Positions 11,155 through 22,624 of a stretch of DNA of 64,000 nt are shown here, one piece after another. This DNA is from Brachynemurus nebulosus. Taxonomy: Eukaryota > Arthropoda > Insecta > Neuroptera > Myrmeleontidae. The position numbers were made by a program, and so were the translations under genes. Numbering within the stretch: the first letter of the stretch is position 1; each line of letters begins with the position of its first letter. The notes beneath the pieces are model-generated. The model had not been told where the DNA came from and ran no database searches. It worked only from the letters and a program-made list of their open reading frames with translations. The stretch lies in the NCBI GenBank assembly GCA_035578155.1, contig JAPWDM010000003.1, positions 70,176,142 to 70,240,141 of the forward strand, read 5' to 3'.

Positions 11155-11245
11155 TGCCAGACGTCCGGATAAAGCCGGACACAGTCAGGCTTTTTGTGGA
11201 TGCGTGTCCGGCCAAATTAGACGGTGTTCGGCCTGTCCGGCTATT
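11155..11245 (+). repeat. CCGG-rich repeat fragment
   Basis: 'AGGGTTGCCAGACGTCCGG' opens a 90-bp G/C-richer stretch with five CCGG-containing words and two 'AGGCTTTTT' copies. 'Gggttgccagacgtccgg' resembles termini of widespread insect DNA elements, but I could not find a matching second end. Between 10587 and 11154 I see nothing. Confidence 0.35.
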
Positions 11246-11284
11246 GTTAGGCTTTTTAAATTTGACCATTTTTTTTTCTTTTTT

Positions 11285-11712
11285 ACATTGCCTTGATATT
11301 GGTCTGGGTCTTGGTATTGCTAAAGAATCTTGGACTTTCTTGCATTTTTTATTAGCGAATTTTTTCCTTCTAAAATCAGAATTTTCTCTCTTTACGGTAT
11401 TAATTATACTTTTAAACTATTTAAATAATTTAGCAAGAGTCTTGCTTTTTTCTTGCTATTATTGTCTTGGTCTTGCTCACTTGAGTCTTGGTATTTATCT
11501 TGCAGCCATACTTATAGTCTTGGTCTTGCTCTTGGTATACATAGTTTTGGTCTTGGTCTTCGTCTTGCAAAAAAATGCAAGACCAAGACAAGACTGCAAG
11601 ACCAAGACTCAAACTGTTCTAGCAAAACCAAGACCAAGATTCTTAATGCAAGAACAAGACCAAGACCAAGACTGCCAAGTCTTGGTCTTGGTCTTGTTCT
11701 TGCTCATCACTA
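11285..11712. repeat. inverted TCTTGG minisatellite, possibly a hAT end
   Basis: From 11285 to 11573 the plus strand is dominated by TCTTGG/TCTTGC words. From 11574 to about 11675 the complementary CCAAGA/CAAGAC words take over, and the last 30 bases return to TCTTGG. The sequence can fold extensively. The right edge GCTCATCACTA resembles a hAT terminus (TAGTGATGAGC when reversed), and repeated short words next to it would be subterminal sites. No left terminus or TSD was found. The 205-codon frame at 11142-11759 is a translation of this repeat. Confidence 0.75.
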
Positions 11713-11714
11713 TT

Positions 11715-13135
11715 TTACTCTCGGTAACTATTTTGATTTTCGATGCCGTGCAATTTTAAAGAAAATATCTGCTTTTTGAAAACTTTCTGGCTTTCTGAAT
11801 ATTTTCATAATGTTTATTATAAAGTTATGTATGTCACTGAAGTCATCGGCTGTCATTCACCCATAGGTAGCCGAGCCAGGAAACTATGAATGGGTGGCCA
11901 CCTTAGATCAAATGAATATGTATAAAACAAAAATTTAAACATATTTTAATTTTTTAATTTTTTTTTTTTTGATATAACATAAATTTATCAAAATTATTTT
12001 TTATTACAGGTAAGGACCAATCTTTTACGTTCGTTCATAATCTTTTCGACACTTAATCGAACCGATTTAACTAGTGGGTAAGTCTATTATTATTTTATTG
12101 TATTTTTGTGGTTTAATTTTTTTTTTATAAGATTCCTTCACTTTTGAAATACCAAGATTTTTTCACCTCCAAAATGAAAATGTTCATATGAATTTTACGT
12201 TTTACGAGATTCCTGAACAATTCTGGTTTCGTGTCGATCCGTCTGTGTTGCGCCAGATCACACCAAGTGGCATAACTTTGAAATTCGAAACATCAACATA
12301 ATGTTTGCTGACTTTTTTAATCTTTTCTACGGTTAGTTGTGTAACCGATTAGAAAAAGTTAAGAAGAAGCCCATCCTATTCTTGTATCATATTAAAAGTA
12401 TCCCTATTTCAAATATTGTGTTAACAATATGAAACAACAGGAAATATGCAATTTAAGTACAAAATCACTTTAAAGATTGAATAAAAATCTGTTATTGGAG
12501 GGCGCTGTGTGCCACCCCTCGTTGGAAGTGTTCTTTCAATTGATTTGCGCAAAAAAAAAAAATAAAAAATGATATATTCATTTTACCATTTTACCACTTT
12601 TTAGCCAGTTTAACAAAATTCCTATTGAGGATGCTTTTATTAAATAAATATTAATACAAATAGGTTTACATACAAACATAGAGCCACTTGTACACAGATA
12701 GACACGTTCCAAAGCTGGAGGGCTTTTTAAGCGTATAAATATTAAAATTGAAATAAATATTTATGAAATGTTTTACGGTGGAGTTGCGAAAAAAAAATCA
12801 AGTCAGGTTTATCAGTGTGGGTTTTGTATTATTCTATGTGATGATGTATTACAGTAATTTATAACAATTTGATACCAGTGAACGGTTATAAAGCGTGGTG
12901 TTTTGGAAATTTTTGCACCACACAGTTAAAATCATTTATTATGGCGAGAATATGTCTGAGATCTCTACCTGTGCTATTATGTTATTTTTTTTTTTGGGGG
13001 GGGGATAAATTGCTTTTAGGCAACAATATTGATTGTGAGTTGCAGAAAACAAAAATTTATTCAGAAAAAATATAACCCTCCGGTGTAATACTGTTACAAG
13101 GCAATTTAACGAGCAAAATAACGAGCAAAGTTACT
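11715..13135. other. intergenic, no gene seen
   Basis: AT-rich sequence with a T11-G9 run at 12985-13004. A 68-codon frame (12869-13075) passes through that run and is not credible. No TIRs seen. Confidence 0.5.
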
Positions 13136-13165
13136 AAATATGCAGGTTTTAAATATATCTATATA

Positions 13166-13618
13166 CCATGTGAGTTTTTTGAGAGTTGTGATTTTTATTA
13201 CAACCAAATTTTTATGATAGAAATGATACTGGAAAAGGTTCTTTTCTTGGATGTAATGGAAATGTAACCAAGAAAAACACTATCGGTTGAAGTAGTCTCA
13301 AGTACATATGCATATTTTTATCGCCTAACTGATAAATTAAAAAAAAATTAAAAAATTAAACTTGGATAAAAAAAATTTTTTACTCATTTATGTTGCTAAT
13401 TAATGCATTAGATCAGTTTTATCGAAAAATTAATATATAGTCCCATTTAAAAATCTAAAAGTTTGTATCATAGCTCGAAAACCATAAGAGCTATAAAGCT
13501 CCTGACTATAGCAATCGGTTGCCCCCCTTGATATCTACAACTCTTATTTGAACAATTTTTCGATAAAATCAACGGTTTGGCTGTTATAAAAATGGCAATT
13601 CTCGAAAAACTCACACAG
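13166..13618. mobile_element. MITE family X, copy 1, 453 bp
   Basis: TA flanks at 13164-13165 and 13619-13620. The ends CCATGTGAGTTTTTTGAG and CTCGAAAAACTCACACAG form a TIR similar for about 40 bp. The interior contains 'ATAGCTCGAAAACCATAAGA' and 'CTATAGCAATCGGTTGCCCC', which reappear in reverse at 47552-47990. It is probably Tc1/mariner-like, judged from the TA target. No coding capacity. Confidence 0.85.
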
Positions 13619-13804
13619 TATATCTACCTTTGCATACGTTGTAGAGGTATAGAGATATCATCACATTATACGATATTTATATGTGTACTCACCCGATGGA
13701 ATTTACCATCGGCAATATTTTAGGATGTTAGTCAGTGACACAGATTTATTAAAATAAGAAAATTATTTATTTTAATTAATAGCCATAGTAGCATATTTTT
13801 ATGT

Positions 13805-14035
13805 CTCTAACTTCAAAAATGACGAATTTTCATACAAATTTTCATCCCCTATTTAATCCACTTGGGGGATGAATTTTCAAAAATTCTTTCTTGGTGCTCA
13901 TACCCACATTACATAGGGAACTCTTGTGCAAAATTTCATTCTTCGTTTCTAAACCCAACGTTTTGGGCTTTGCGTTGTCTGTCAGTCAGTCACTCAGTCA
14001 GTGTTACGAGATTTATTAAGTAGATTTAATACTTC
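13805..14035 (+). mobile_element. LINE/SINE-type 3' tail
   Basis: The order 'ACTTCAAAAATGACGAATTT', 'CATCCCCTATTTAATCCAC', 'TTGGGGGATGAATTTT', 'GCAAAATTTCATTC', 'TTTGGGCTTTGCGTTGTCTG' and a 'CAGTCAGTCA' run matches the general layout of insect non-LTR 3' regions. It is a fragment with no reverse transcriptase. The exact family cannot be named from memory. Confidence 0.6.
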
Positions 14036-14419
14036 GTCACTCTATGGTTTTGAAATCAGTCAAAGTTACCAGTAAAAACTTTTGTTTCATTTTTATCATG
14101 TGTATTTTTATATATAATAAGATGACCAAAATACAATGAAAAATTTTCTACAATTTAATGAAGAAAATTCTGCTTAGGTGATGTGAATCGTTCAGTGACC
14201 ACCGGTTTTTGTAACGTCCTGTATCCTGATATAAATTTATGCACATGAATTGGATGTAGGAAAGTGGGATTTGTTGATTTTAATAACTAACTAAATTGTT
14301 TGTATATTTGTATCTAACAAATTTTGTACACATATAAATATTGTATAAAGTGATGATATCTCTATACCTCTACAGGTAGATATATATAGATATATTTAAA
14401 ACCTGCATATCTGCCTATG

Positions 14420-14965
14420 TATTTAATAAAAAACATTCGCCAAGCGCGTGTTGAACATACATTAAATCGGAGTTCCTCGGTAGTTAGTTTTTCACAGTTT
14501 TCAGAATAAAATATAATATGGAGGCGGTTAATAACATTTTTTACTGTTTATTTTAAAATAAAAAGTTTTAAAAACCCTTGACGGAAAAGCACTAAAAGTT
14601 CCGAATAAAAATTCCTAGAATTTTCATCCATCGTGTGTGACTGAATCGTAAATAAAAATTTTGTATATATAATGAAATTTGGAATAGGGATTTCAGGAAT
14701 TTTTACTTGAAATTTTTAGAGCATTTTCATCGTGACTTTTTAAAAAATTTTTATTTAATTTTTTTTTAATGTTTTTAATTTTATTGGAATATTCTCGAAA
14801 TGACTGAATTACGAATTGTCAAACCTATAGCTAAGAACCATCCCGGAATTATTATCTTTCAAATAAATACGTTTCAAATATTGGTGAAGCCGTTTTGTAA
14901 ATAAATGGTAAAAAACAGACAAACACATGCACTTTGTCGTAGGAAAAATAGATTCTCAGGTTTTA
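14420..14965. other. intergenic, no gene seen
   Basis: AT-rich DNA without recognisable structure. Confidence 0.5.
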
Positions 14966-14969
14966 CTCA

Positions 14970-15385
14970 CCCATAACTGTTGTAGTAGGAAACATGTAAG
15001 TTTTGGAGTTCAGTATTTTGAAAATGAGACTTAAAAATGAAAAGTAGTTAAAGCAACTTTAACTTTATTTTAAAAGACTTTTTAAACAATATTTCGCACG
15101 ATAGGGTACGTGGAATTCTTTCTGAAGTTCCTTATCAAGAAAACAAAAAGTTTGTCCATTTTCCAGCATTTCTTCTAACGCTTTTGGACTTGGAATTTTT
15201 GGAGGCTCCTCTCTACTGACACATATCTCGGTGCAAAATTTCATTTATTAGGGACCACTTTCGCTACTGTAAATAACTTTTTAAATTTTTAAAAATTTGT
15301 CTGAATATCTCACAAAGTAACCGACACAATTTAGTCGGAATAGTTTTAATTGGGTGCTTTTAGCAAGTGGCAGTAAACAAGTTAT
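14970..15385 (+). repeat. dispersed repeat family U, copy 1
   Basis: It aligns over about 400 bp with 23433-23826. Shared blocks in order are 'GTAGTAGGAAACAT', 'TTTCCAGCATTTCT', 'ACACATATCTCGGTG', 'AAATTTCATT', 'ACTTTTTAAATTTT', 'AACCGACACA' and 'TTTTAATTG'. No coding frame. Family unknown; it could be part of a decayed retroelement. Confidence 0.7.
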
Positions 15386-16079
15386 TTTCCACACAGTATT
15401 TCACAAACGAAGCTTAAAATTAAAAGTGCAAAATGGTAAAATAAAATAGATGTTTCTTCGGAACCCTAAAAACCGGACATAGGTATGAGTAGAGGACATA
15501 CAAGGCAAAAATTAAAATTGAAATAAAATGTTGTACCGAATTGATTCGATTGCATAGTTAAATTGTCACATTCATGTACCTATTTTATTGTATCCAGTAG
15601 TGTACAAAATAATTTCAACACAACAATTATTGATTTGGTTGATTTTTTGTATGTTTGAATTTATTTGTACACTGTTGTTCTGTTGCATATTGTGTCAATA
15701 TGTTTGTTAACTTTATCTATTGTGGCACATGTGGTGTATTTCTCATCGATATAACATTTCCTATAATCGTTAATATTACGAACATATCTAGAAATAAAAT
15801 AGCATGTGAGTCAATTTGATATTATTTTCTAAATTTGTTTATGCTAGTATGTTTATGTGTTTGAACGATGAGGTGTAGTTTTTCTGGCCAGAAAAATATA
15901 ATTATCGATCGTTAAAAATTATTCAGAAATAACGAGTGTAAAAATTTTAAAATTGTTCAGGCGTCGCACGTGTTCTACAACGGTTCTTCAACGGAGAAAA
16001 AAAATTTTAAATTTTATATTCATTAATTTTATAATAAATAAGATTTTAATAGAGAGCAAAAAAAATATAAAAAAAATAT
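15386..16079. other. intergenic, no gene seen
   Basis: AT-rich sequence with nothing recognised. Confidence 0.5.
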
Positions 16080-16082
16080 GTA

Positions 16083-16150
16083 GGTACCGGGATTTGAACC
16101 CATGACCATACCCTCTATACATCTTATGCTATCTACTAGCCGATGCACAA
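16083..16150 (-). pseudogene. tRNA-like pseudogene or SINE head
   Basis: On the minus strand GGTTCAAATCC (16089-16099) fits the B box exactly, and CGGCTAGTAGATAGC (ending near 16142) resembles a D-arm/A box. Their starts are 43 bases apart, the normal tRNA spacing. TGGTC before the T arm fits a variable loop. The acceptor strands do not pair and the anticodon stem is not clear, so it is not a working tRNA. A T-rich run (16062-16080) follows on the minus strand and could stop Pol III. Confidence 0.5.
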
Positions 16151-16244
16151 GTTCGGTATCCACATTAAATCAGTTGTACGTATACTGGTTTTAAGTGATA
16201 ATAATATCTGCTATGTTTGGAGAGGTGAGTCTTACTAGTACCTA

Positions 16245-17465
16245 CAGGTAACCCCCGAAGAATACAGTACTCTAAGAACACGGGTTTCGAAGCACACGGG
16301 TACCCTTCTCCCAAATTACACGGTTTCAAACAACACGATTTTTAAGTAATTCTTCTGAAAAAGAATAAAATACATATTATGTTACAGTTGAACTCTCTTT
16401 TATGCGGTCCTTTTTTGTGCGATTTTTTTATGCGGTTTGTAAAAAATGGCCAATGCATAATATGAATCAAAATTAAGAGACAGTAAGAAACTTAAGCATT
16501 TACTATAATAACTTTCTTTTTCTAAATACTTTTTAACGGCTTTTAAGCATTTAATCAATGCATTGCATAAGAACATAAGTATTGCATCATTTAATTTTGG
16601 TACAGATGTATTTTTCAAAATTTTCATAATATTATAAAACTGAAATAAAATGTTTCTATGTGTAAATTAATGCTTTATCTTGCTTATAGAAGCAACTTCT
16701 AAGGAAATTTCTAAGTTTTGAACGTTTTGAGTTGTGTTTTTTCGACAGCTTTTTATAGCTATTTATGATATTTTTAAATATATTTTTTTTGTGCGATTTT
16801 TTTTATGCGGTCCCTGTCCACCGCACAAAAAAAGGATCAACTGTATATGTGATATAAAGTACGCGAATATGTCGGTTCTATGTGGAATAAAAATCGTGTA
16901 AATTGAATTTGTCAATTATAAAAGGAAAAATACTGGAAATGAAAACGACTAAAAACTTTAGAGAATTTTATAACAGAAATGATAACGAATATGTAGAAAT
17001 TTACATATTTAAATTCCGAAAATATCGTTATTTTCGACATCGATAATTTTCGATAACGAAGAGTAGGTTTTGACAGTCCCAATATGTTTGGAATACCCAC
17101 ATAGCTTTCAAAAATTTCCTTATTCTTGAGCTACGATGCACCGTTTACGTGATATTTACGATCAAAAGTTTACGATTACGAAAAGTAACGAAATGTAATT
17201 TTTTAAAATATTCTATTGTTGACCAAATCAGAGGGACTAATAAGTAGAGTTGAAATTCAACAATTACTTATAACCAATTTTAATTTATGATAAGTAGTTC
17301 GTTATCGATAATGTTCGATAACGAAAAGTTACAAATTAAATGGAACGTTTTTTTATATTTTTTATTTTTACGCTTGTAATAGAAAATGCCTATCTTTTGT
17401 GGTCTCGAACAACACGGTTTCAAAGAACCCGGAACCAATTAATCGTGTTCTTCGGGGAATTGCTG
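16245..17465. mobile_element. pogo/Tigger-like element with nested pogo-like MITE
   Basis: The left end CAGGTAACCCCCGAAGAA at 16245 pairs with the right end TTCTTCGGGGAATTGCTG at 17465, with TA on both sides (16243-16244 and 17466-17467). Inner motifs ACACGGTTTCAAA and 'AACAACACG' occur near both ends. About 760 bp remain once the nested 459-bp element is removed. There is no transposase. Pogo-type assignment rests on the CAG terminus and TA target. Confidence 0.75.
16385..16843. mobile_element. pogo-like MITE nested in another, 459 bp
   Basis: The left end CAGTTGAACTCTC and the right end GGATCAACTG have TA on both sides (16383-16384 and 16844-16845). 'TTTATGCGGTCC' and 'TTTTTTGTGCGATTTTTT' recur in both terminal regions. 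A minus-strand frame of 75 codons (16400-16627) shows no transposase similarity that I can recognise. Confidence 0.8.
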
Positions 17466-17467
17466 TA

Positions 17468-20070
17468 GACGAAATTCGATCGGAATCAGTGAAGGACAAA
17501 TTTAGACCCCTTGTCATGAGTGTTTTATGGGAAATTTGAAACGTAATTCTTTTCAGAATATTAAATTTTAGCTTGTAGGAATAAAATCACGTTATAATAT
17601 TATAAGTATATGGAGAAAATAAATCGAAAATTTCCTTTAAAGTACATAAATGACGTATATTAGTGTATATAGTATATACATATAATTTATAATCTGCCTA
17701 CGATTTTTGCAAAAATATTACTTATCAAAATATTTAAATAAACGAATAAATACGTTGAAATTTAAGAAACAGGTGGATGAGATCAAATAGATACGTATAT
17801 TATTACTACACTAGTACAGTAAGAGTCTGAAAAACAATATGTAAGATTGACAGCATGTAGCCATTTATAACTTTTTTTGTTTCGAAATACATATAAACAT
17901 ATATAAAGTAGAGATGGGAACAAAACTGACTTTTTACAATTTTATGACAGGATAGTTTGTTCCTGGGGCCCTTGATTCTTCTCCACGGCCCTGGACTTAC
18001 ATAGATTATCTGCTCATGAATTCGATGAAAAACTTAGTCGATTAATTGGCTATTATATGTATACTCGATATTTTCAACTAGTGATTAATTTTATCTAAAA
18101 AAGCAACTTTAATCGATTAAGTTACACGGAGAGAAAAATCATATAATTTTTGTAGATAAAATTTCAGAAAAATTACAATGCTCTCTTATAATGCGTGCGC
18201 GATCGACGACCAAAATAAAAAATATGTGCTAGCATGGTAAAATTTAATGTGCTAACACAACTTTTATCACACTCTTATGCATATACATATGTTACAGTTG
18301 TTGTACTCTTTCATTTGCGCATCTGACCCGCAACCTTATGTTGCTTGGGCGGTACCTGTAAAAACTTCGAACCTGTAAGAATTTTATGATGCATACAAAA
18401 ATGATTGCCAACAATATATTCTAATTCTAAAGATAATTTTTGTAATTATACCTATTGCACCTCGGCAGTAATCGGAGCACATCGTACATGAAATTGTATG
18501 TAAGAATGGTACATTTCTTTTTATTCAAAATTGCGCGGATTTCCGTGCGTCTTCTGTAACATTTATTTGTACGTTTAATATGTACAAATGTAGGTATATG
18601 ATTTATATAAATATGCTTATCTAAAATTGAATTTATATAAATTGATTGCTTTGTGGCAATATTGGAATGTTGATTTAATACTAATTATAATAAATACCTA
18701 TAAATTATTTTGTGGTTTTTGAAGATGTTCGAACTTCTTTCGTTCAAGCTTCGTTGAATGAATATTTCGTGTTGTTAATGGTAAAACAATAAAGAGCATT
18801 CTCTTACCTAATACCTAATGATCGTTTATCATAACGTTATATCTATACCACCAATAAATTAATTGAACTATGTAAATATTGGGTTGTTGAAAATGAAATG
18901 TTGAATGATTGGCTATTATCAATTTTGAGATAGAAAAATTTCCATTGTTGTGAAAATATTGAAACTCGACTTGAAAGTCTAATTTAGAATATTTAATTTT
19001 TTAGGTGGATATTTTCTGGTAATTACCTAATTGTTGATTTCTTGGAGATTTCCCACTCCAAAAAAAAAAAAAAACTTCAACAATAAATGTAACTTAGATG
19101 AAGAGAGCTTAAGTTCAAGTATTAATCTAAAACATAATTCGTTGCAAATTTGCAGCTTTACATCATGGAACTGACTTTGTATTTTTAAAAATCGGTAGGT
19201 TTTCATGTCAACTTTATTGTTTATAAACATATACATTATACATATACTTAAATAGACAATGTTATTGTTTTTAAAGTTTGTTGAAAAATCAATTTTCAAA
19301 ATAAAGGAAAAGTTTTAAATTTTTTTTACATAGGTATAAGAAAAAAATAGCAGGTGTACGTTTTGAATAATTTATTACATAAAACTATATTGATTATTTC
19401 GTGAATATTAAAATAAATAAATTATAAATTTTGACGTGCTGAAAACTTTTTCCCTGCGATTATTTGATTGATTGTCGATAATCATATCGTGGCCATAAAT
19501 ATATACTTAAATATTTCTATTTCTATCAACCAAGATATTTTAAATTACTGTGGCATTTTATTTTCTTCCACTTCTGTACCGAGAAATGATATCAATCTTA
19601 AATTATTTGAAGTATAATTTTTAGTATGCACGTTAATGTTTTGTTTTGAACCAAAACAAAAATTTTAATTGTCTATTTTATTTCGAGTATTAAGTAAATA
19701 CTGTTTAACTTGGGAATTTTTGCTGGGACGGACCACACACTTGAGTATTCGTACTCAAGTATTTACAACAAAAATTTACATATTATTAAATTTATTACTC
19801 ATAATATGACTGATCACATTTTAAATATCAACAAATGTTTCAACATAAAGGTTTTTGACCTGCCAGACTTTGATTTGTATATATTAAACCACGTGTTTTA
19901 ATGGTACTCTTGTTTTACTTGAAGGTTTTTAAAATGTACAGTTAAACTGCACTACAAGCGATAAGTCAGGGTTAATAAACACTTTGGAGTAGGATGAGAT
20001 TGGGTAATTAATGCCCTTTGGTTAGATTCTATGATAACATTTTTTATGATTTATATGTATGTATACGAGG
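17468..20070. other. intergenic, no gene seen
   Basis: It contains repeat W copy 2 (about 17945-18000) and a small UUCG hairpin (19739-19760). Otherwise it is AT-rich DNA with short random frames. Confidence 0.5.
19739..19760 (+). other. 9-bp stem with TTCG tetraloop
   Basis: ACTTGAGTA-TTCG-TACTCAAGT is a perfect hairpin with the unusually stable UUCG loop if transcribed. It is isolated; chance is a serious alternative. Confidence 0.6.
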
Positions 20071-20074
20071 ATTT

Positions 20075-20250
20075 ATCCACGGCTTCGCCCCCTGGAATAG
20101 AATGTTTTCCCGGGGTAGAGAATAGCCTATAGCCATCACTGTTTCCCAAGCTATCTCTTTGCCAATTTTTAAATTGATTAGTTAAGCTGTTGAGGCGTGA
20201 AAGCAAGACAAACAAACAGACTCACTTTCACATTTATAATATTAGTTAAG
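20075..20250 (+). mobile_element. LINE/SINE-type 3' tail
   Basis: 'TTATCCACGGCTTCGCCCCC', 'TTTCCCGGGGTAGAGAATAG', 'GCTGTTGAGGCGTGAAAGC', then a CAAACAAACAGACTCACTTTCACA-like end finishing 'TTTATAATATTAG'. The 'cacggcttcgcccc … aggcgtgaaagnnnnacaaacaaacagac … tataatattag' layout is very common at 3' ends of insect non-LTR elements. It is a 5'-truncated fragment. Confidence 0.7.
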
Positions 20251-20984
20251 ATTCATTTGCTTATAGAAAATTTCTTACAGGAACTTCTGAATCATCTGTA
20301 TATGTATTTGAAAAATGCGAAAAAACGACAAAATAGAATTCTTGTAAAATTTTATATAATAAATATTTTATATTTTATTCTGGGTGTTCTTCATATTTAT
20401 GATATTTTATAAAATTTACTATTATAAAAGTATAATAAATTTTACAAAACGGATAAATCTGAAAATGTGCCCGCTTTTTTGGTTGTATACAAAATAATAT
20501 TATAACATTAATAACCATTACTATATATAAATAATTCCATTTTGGTAAATTTATAATAAATTTAATTTATAAACTATTATTTTATTTATGAAATCTAAAC
20601 AATATGGTTGTCTTTTTCTATCCTACTACATTTTATAGCTTAAAAGATTTTGTTGTAGATAAAATTGTTGGTACTGCTATAAACTTCAGCTAACAAACTT
20701 TTTTTCTTTTTGTCAACTAAAACTTGCCAGTGTTTACTGGCAACTACTAACATTTATATAGTCCGAGCGTTGACCGTAAAATTTTGATCGGTGCCGAACA
20801 TCTAGTCAATTTTTGAAAAAAAAAAATGAAAAGAAATGTGGTAGAGATCTATCCCTATCTAGAGCTCTGTCTCTCACGATTTTCGAGATGTTTGGAAAAT
20901 TAAATTTTTACCCCAATTTTTGAAGAGGGGTTTCATCCCTTCCAATCGTTTTACTGCCGCTAAGAGAAAATACCCCTGTCGCAG
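20251..20984. other. intergenic, small hairpin
   Basis: AT-rich DNA. TTGCCAGT-GTTT-ACTGGCAA at 20724-20743 is a perfect 8-bp stem. A small island of moderate GC follows at 20760-20980 with no gene signal. Confidence 0.5.
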
Positions 20985-21205
20985 CATCCTGTATAACATC
21001 GCGAATTTCCGTTTATAAAAATTAGTCTTTCTCGGTAACTAGTTTATATAGAATAATGGTTTAAACACCTTTTTTATGTGATTTGTTTTCCTCTTTCTAA
21101 GGGTGTAAAAAAATGTTGCAAATATGTTCGAAATTGGAAAATTTTGGCAAAAAATTAATCTTTTTCACGAAAAATGCCCAGAAAACCATGTTTCCGGCAT
21201 CGGAC

Positions 21206-21263
<58 letters not shown>

Positions 21264-21815
21264 GCTGGAGCTGATAGTATGTTCAAGAATAATAGTACCT
21301 TTTCATCTACACTTTTTTACAAAACTCAATAATAAGGGAGATAAAGCAGAGGGGTAAAATGTAGAGGGGTGGAACGAAACTGACTTCTTTTTTTTTAAAT
21401 TTTTTAGGCGCTTTTGATTACTGGGTTCATATTCTAGGGGCGCGTATGAACATTAAAATTAAATTTATGGTATCAATTGTTCGATCACTTATGATTAGGG
21501 GATAATTTGGAAATAGATACTTCTACTTTAAATTACTCGAAAACGGTAATATACCTTTTTTGCGTGGAATTGTCTAAGGAATTATATTATCAGGGAATTT
21601 GTTTAAATAATTGCAAATTAAAAAAGAAAAGACGAGATAACTCACACCTACCACCCAAAACCACCCCCTAGTCATAAGTGGTGGAATAAGTGTTGACATA
21701 AATTTAATCCTTCTAACGCAAAATAAGTACCCCTAAAATATCAATCCGTTATTCAAAAGCGTTTAGAAAATATTTAAGAAATAATGGTTTTCGTTTCACC
21801 CCTTTACAGAGTGTC
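20985..21815 (+). repeat. composite repeat Y, copy 1 (MITE truncated)
   Basis: The segment 20985-21206 matches 60155-60388 (shared 'GCGAATTTCCGTTTATAAAA', 'GGAAAATTTTGGCAAAAA', 'GCATCGGACGT'). The (TA)n array at 21207-21260 follows. Then 21261-21815 matches the MITE at 60540-61248, starting at 'ATTGCTGGAGCTGATAGTAT'. Here the outermost 25 bases of the left TIR and the whole right TIR are missing, so this copy is probably dead. Confidence 0.85.
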
Positions 21816-22104
21816 AATTTTCAGAACTACCTAAACATAAAGACAGTGAACCTAATACTGTTACCTATGAGATCAACCTGTAACTTACTACATAACTACC
21901 GGCTACACTAAGCAAAAAACAAAAAATAATACTTTTTTTCATTTTGAGTTCAAGTTACACCTTAGGGTTCAAGTAATCCGCGTTTACGGTACTTCAAATT
22001 GATGGGCCAATATTTAATCGATATAACCGCACAAGTATATGTATTGCAAAGTCGTCATTTCATACGATACCAATATTTTACCCAATTCCCAGCCATAAAA
22101 CGAT
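21816..22104. other. intergenic, no gene seen
   Basis: Nothing recognised. Confidence 0.5.
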
Positions 22105-22334
22105 AGCTCTACAGCCCATTATAATATTTATATGCAAAATGGATACGGGACGAGAGAGACCACCCGCAGGCAGACAGAGCCAATGTTCACATTCAAGTTG
22201 GTGTTGGACGAGTGTTGTTCAAGAAGAAGAACAGCATCGTTGAAAGCATCGACGAGAGTCATTACGACAACGGCGAAGACCGAACAACCACCAGGCGAAA
22301 CGTTAAACATTCATCAATTTAAATTTATAATCAG
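22105..22334 (+). other. exon-like island, possible 5' exon
   Basis: The stretch 22130-22310 is clearly richer in G/C than its surroundings. It is preceded by TCTACAG (acceptor-like, ending about 22111) and ends AATCAG|GTGAAT, a donor-like junction near 22334. One plus frame opens with ATG at 22132 and runs 68 codons past that junction. A second frame reads DERDHPQADRANVHIQVGVG and onward with protein-like composition but lacks an ATG. I recognise no domain. It may be a non-coding exon, a degraded gene piece or chance. Confidence 0.3.
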
Positions 22335-22624
22335 GTGAATAATATAAACATTTTCAGAGAGAAATATTTAATTTAATATCATAATAATAACGCCCCATGT
22401 ATCATATTTTTCGGAAAAGAAACTTTTCGAGATTTAAGTATATTAAATGGAATTGTAGGTACGTGTCTCGAAAAGCTGGACTGTGTGTTTTATTTCTCGA
22501 AAATTCGGAGAAATTTATAACCTAAAGCACCGTTTCCTAAACTTTTTTGACATTAATTTGGTTACTGTTGTTCATTTTCAATAATTAAATAAATATTTGG
22601 AAATTTTGGTAAATTTCTAAAATA

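Larger units (their letters stand above)
13138..14418. mobile_element. foldback element with nested insertion
   Basis: The left arm 'ATATGCAGGTTTTAAATATA' (about 13138) and the block 'GTAGAGGTATAGAGATATCA' (13651) appear in reverse complement at 14333-14415 in matching order. The left arm is split by the 453-bp MITE at 13166-13618; removing it restores 'CTATATA-TATCTACC' as in the intact right arm. The interior holds a LINE-type tail. Outer ends are not sharply defined. Confidence 0.7.

Noticed and set aside
11142..11759. Longest open frame in the window (205 codons, plus strand)
   Set aside because: It is a translation of the TCTTGG minisatellite; the L/V/Y-rich sequence arises from the repeat and overlaps other open frames in the same region.
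12869..13075. 68-codon frame crossing a T-run and a G-run
   Set aside because: It depends on the exact length of two homopolymers and has no protein-like motif.
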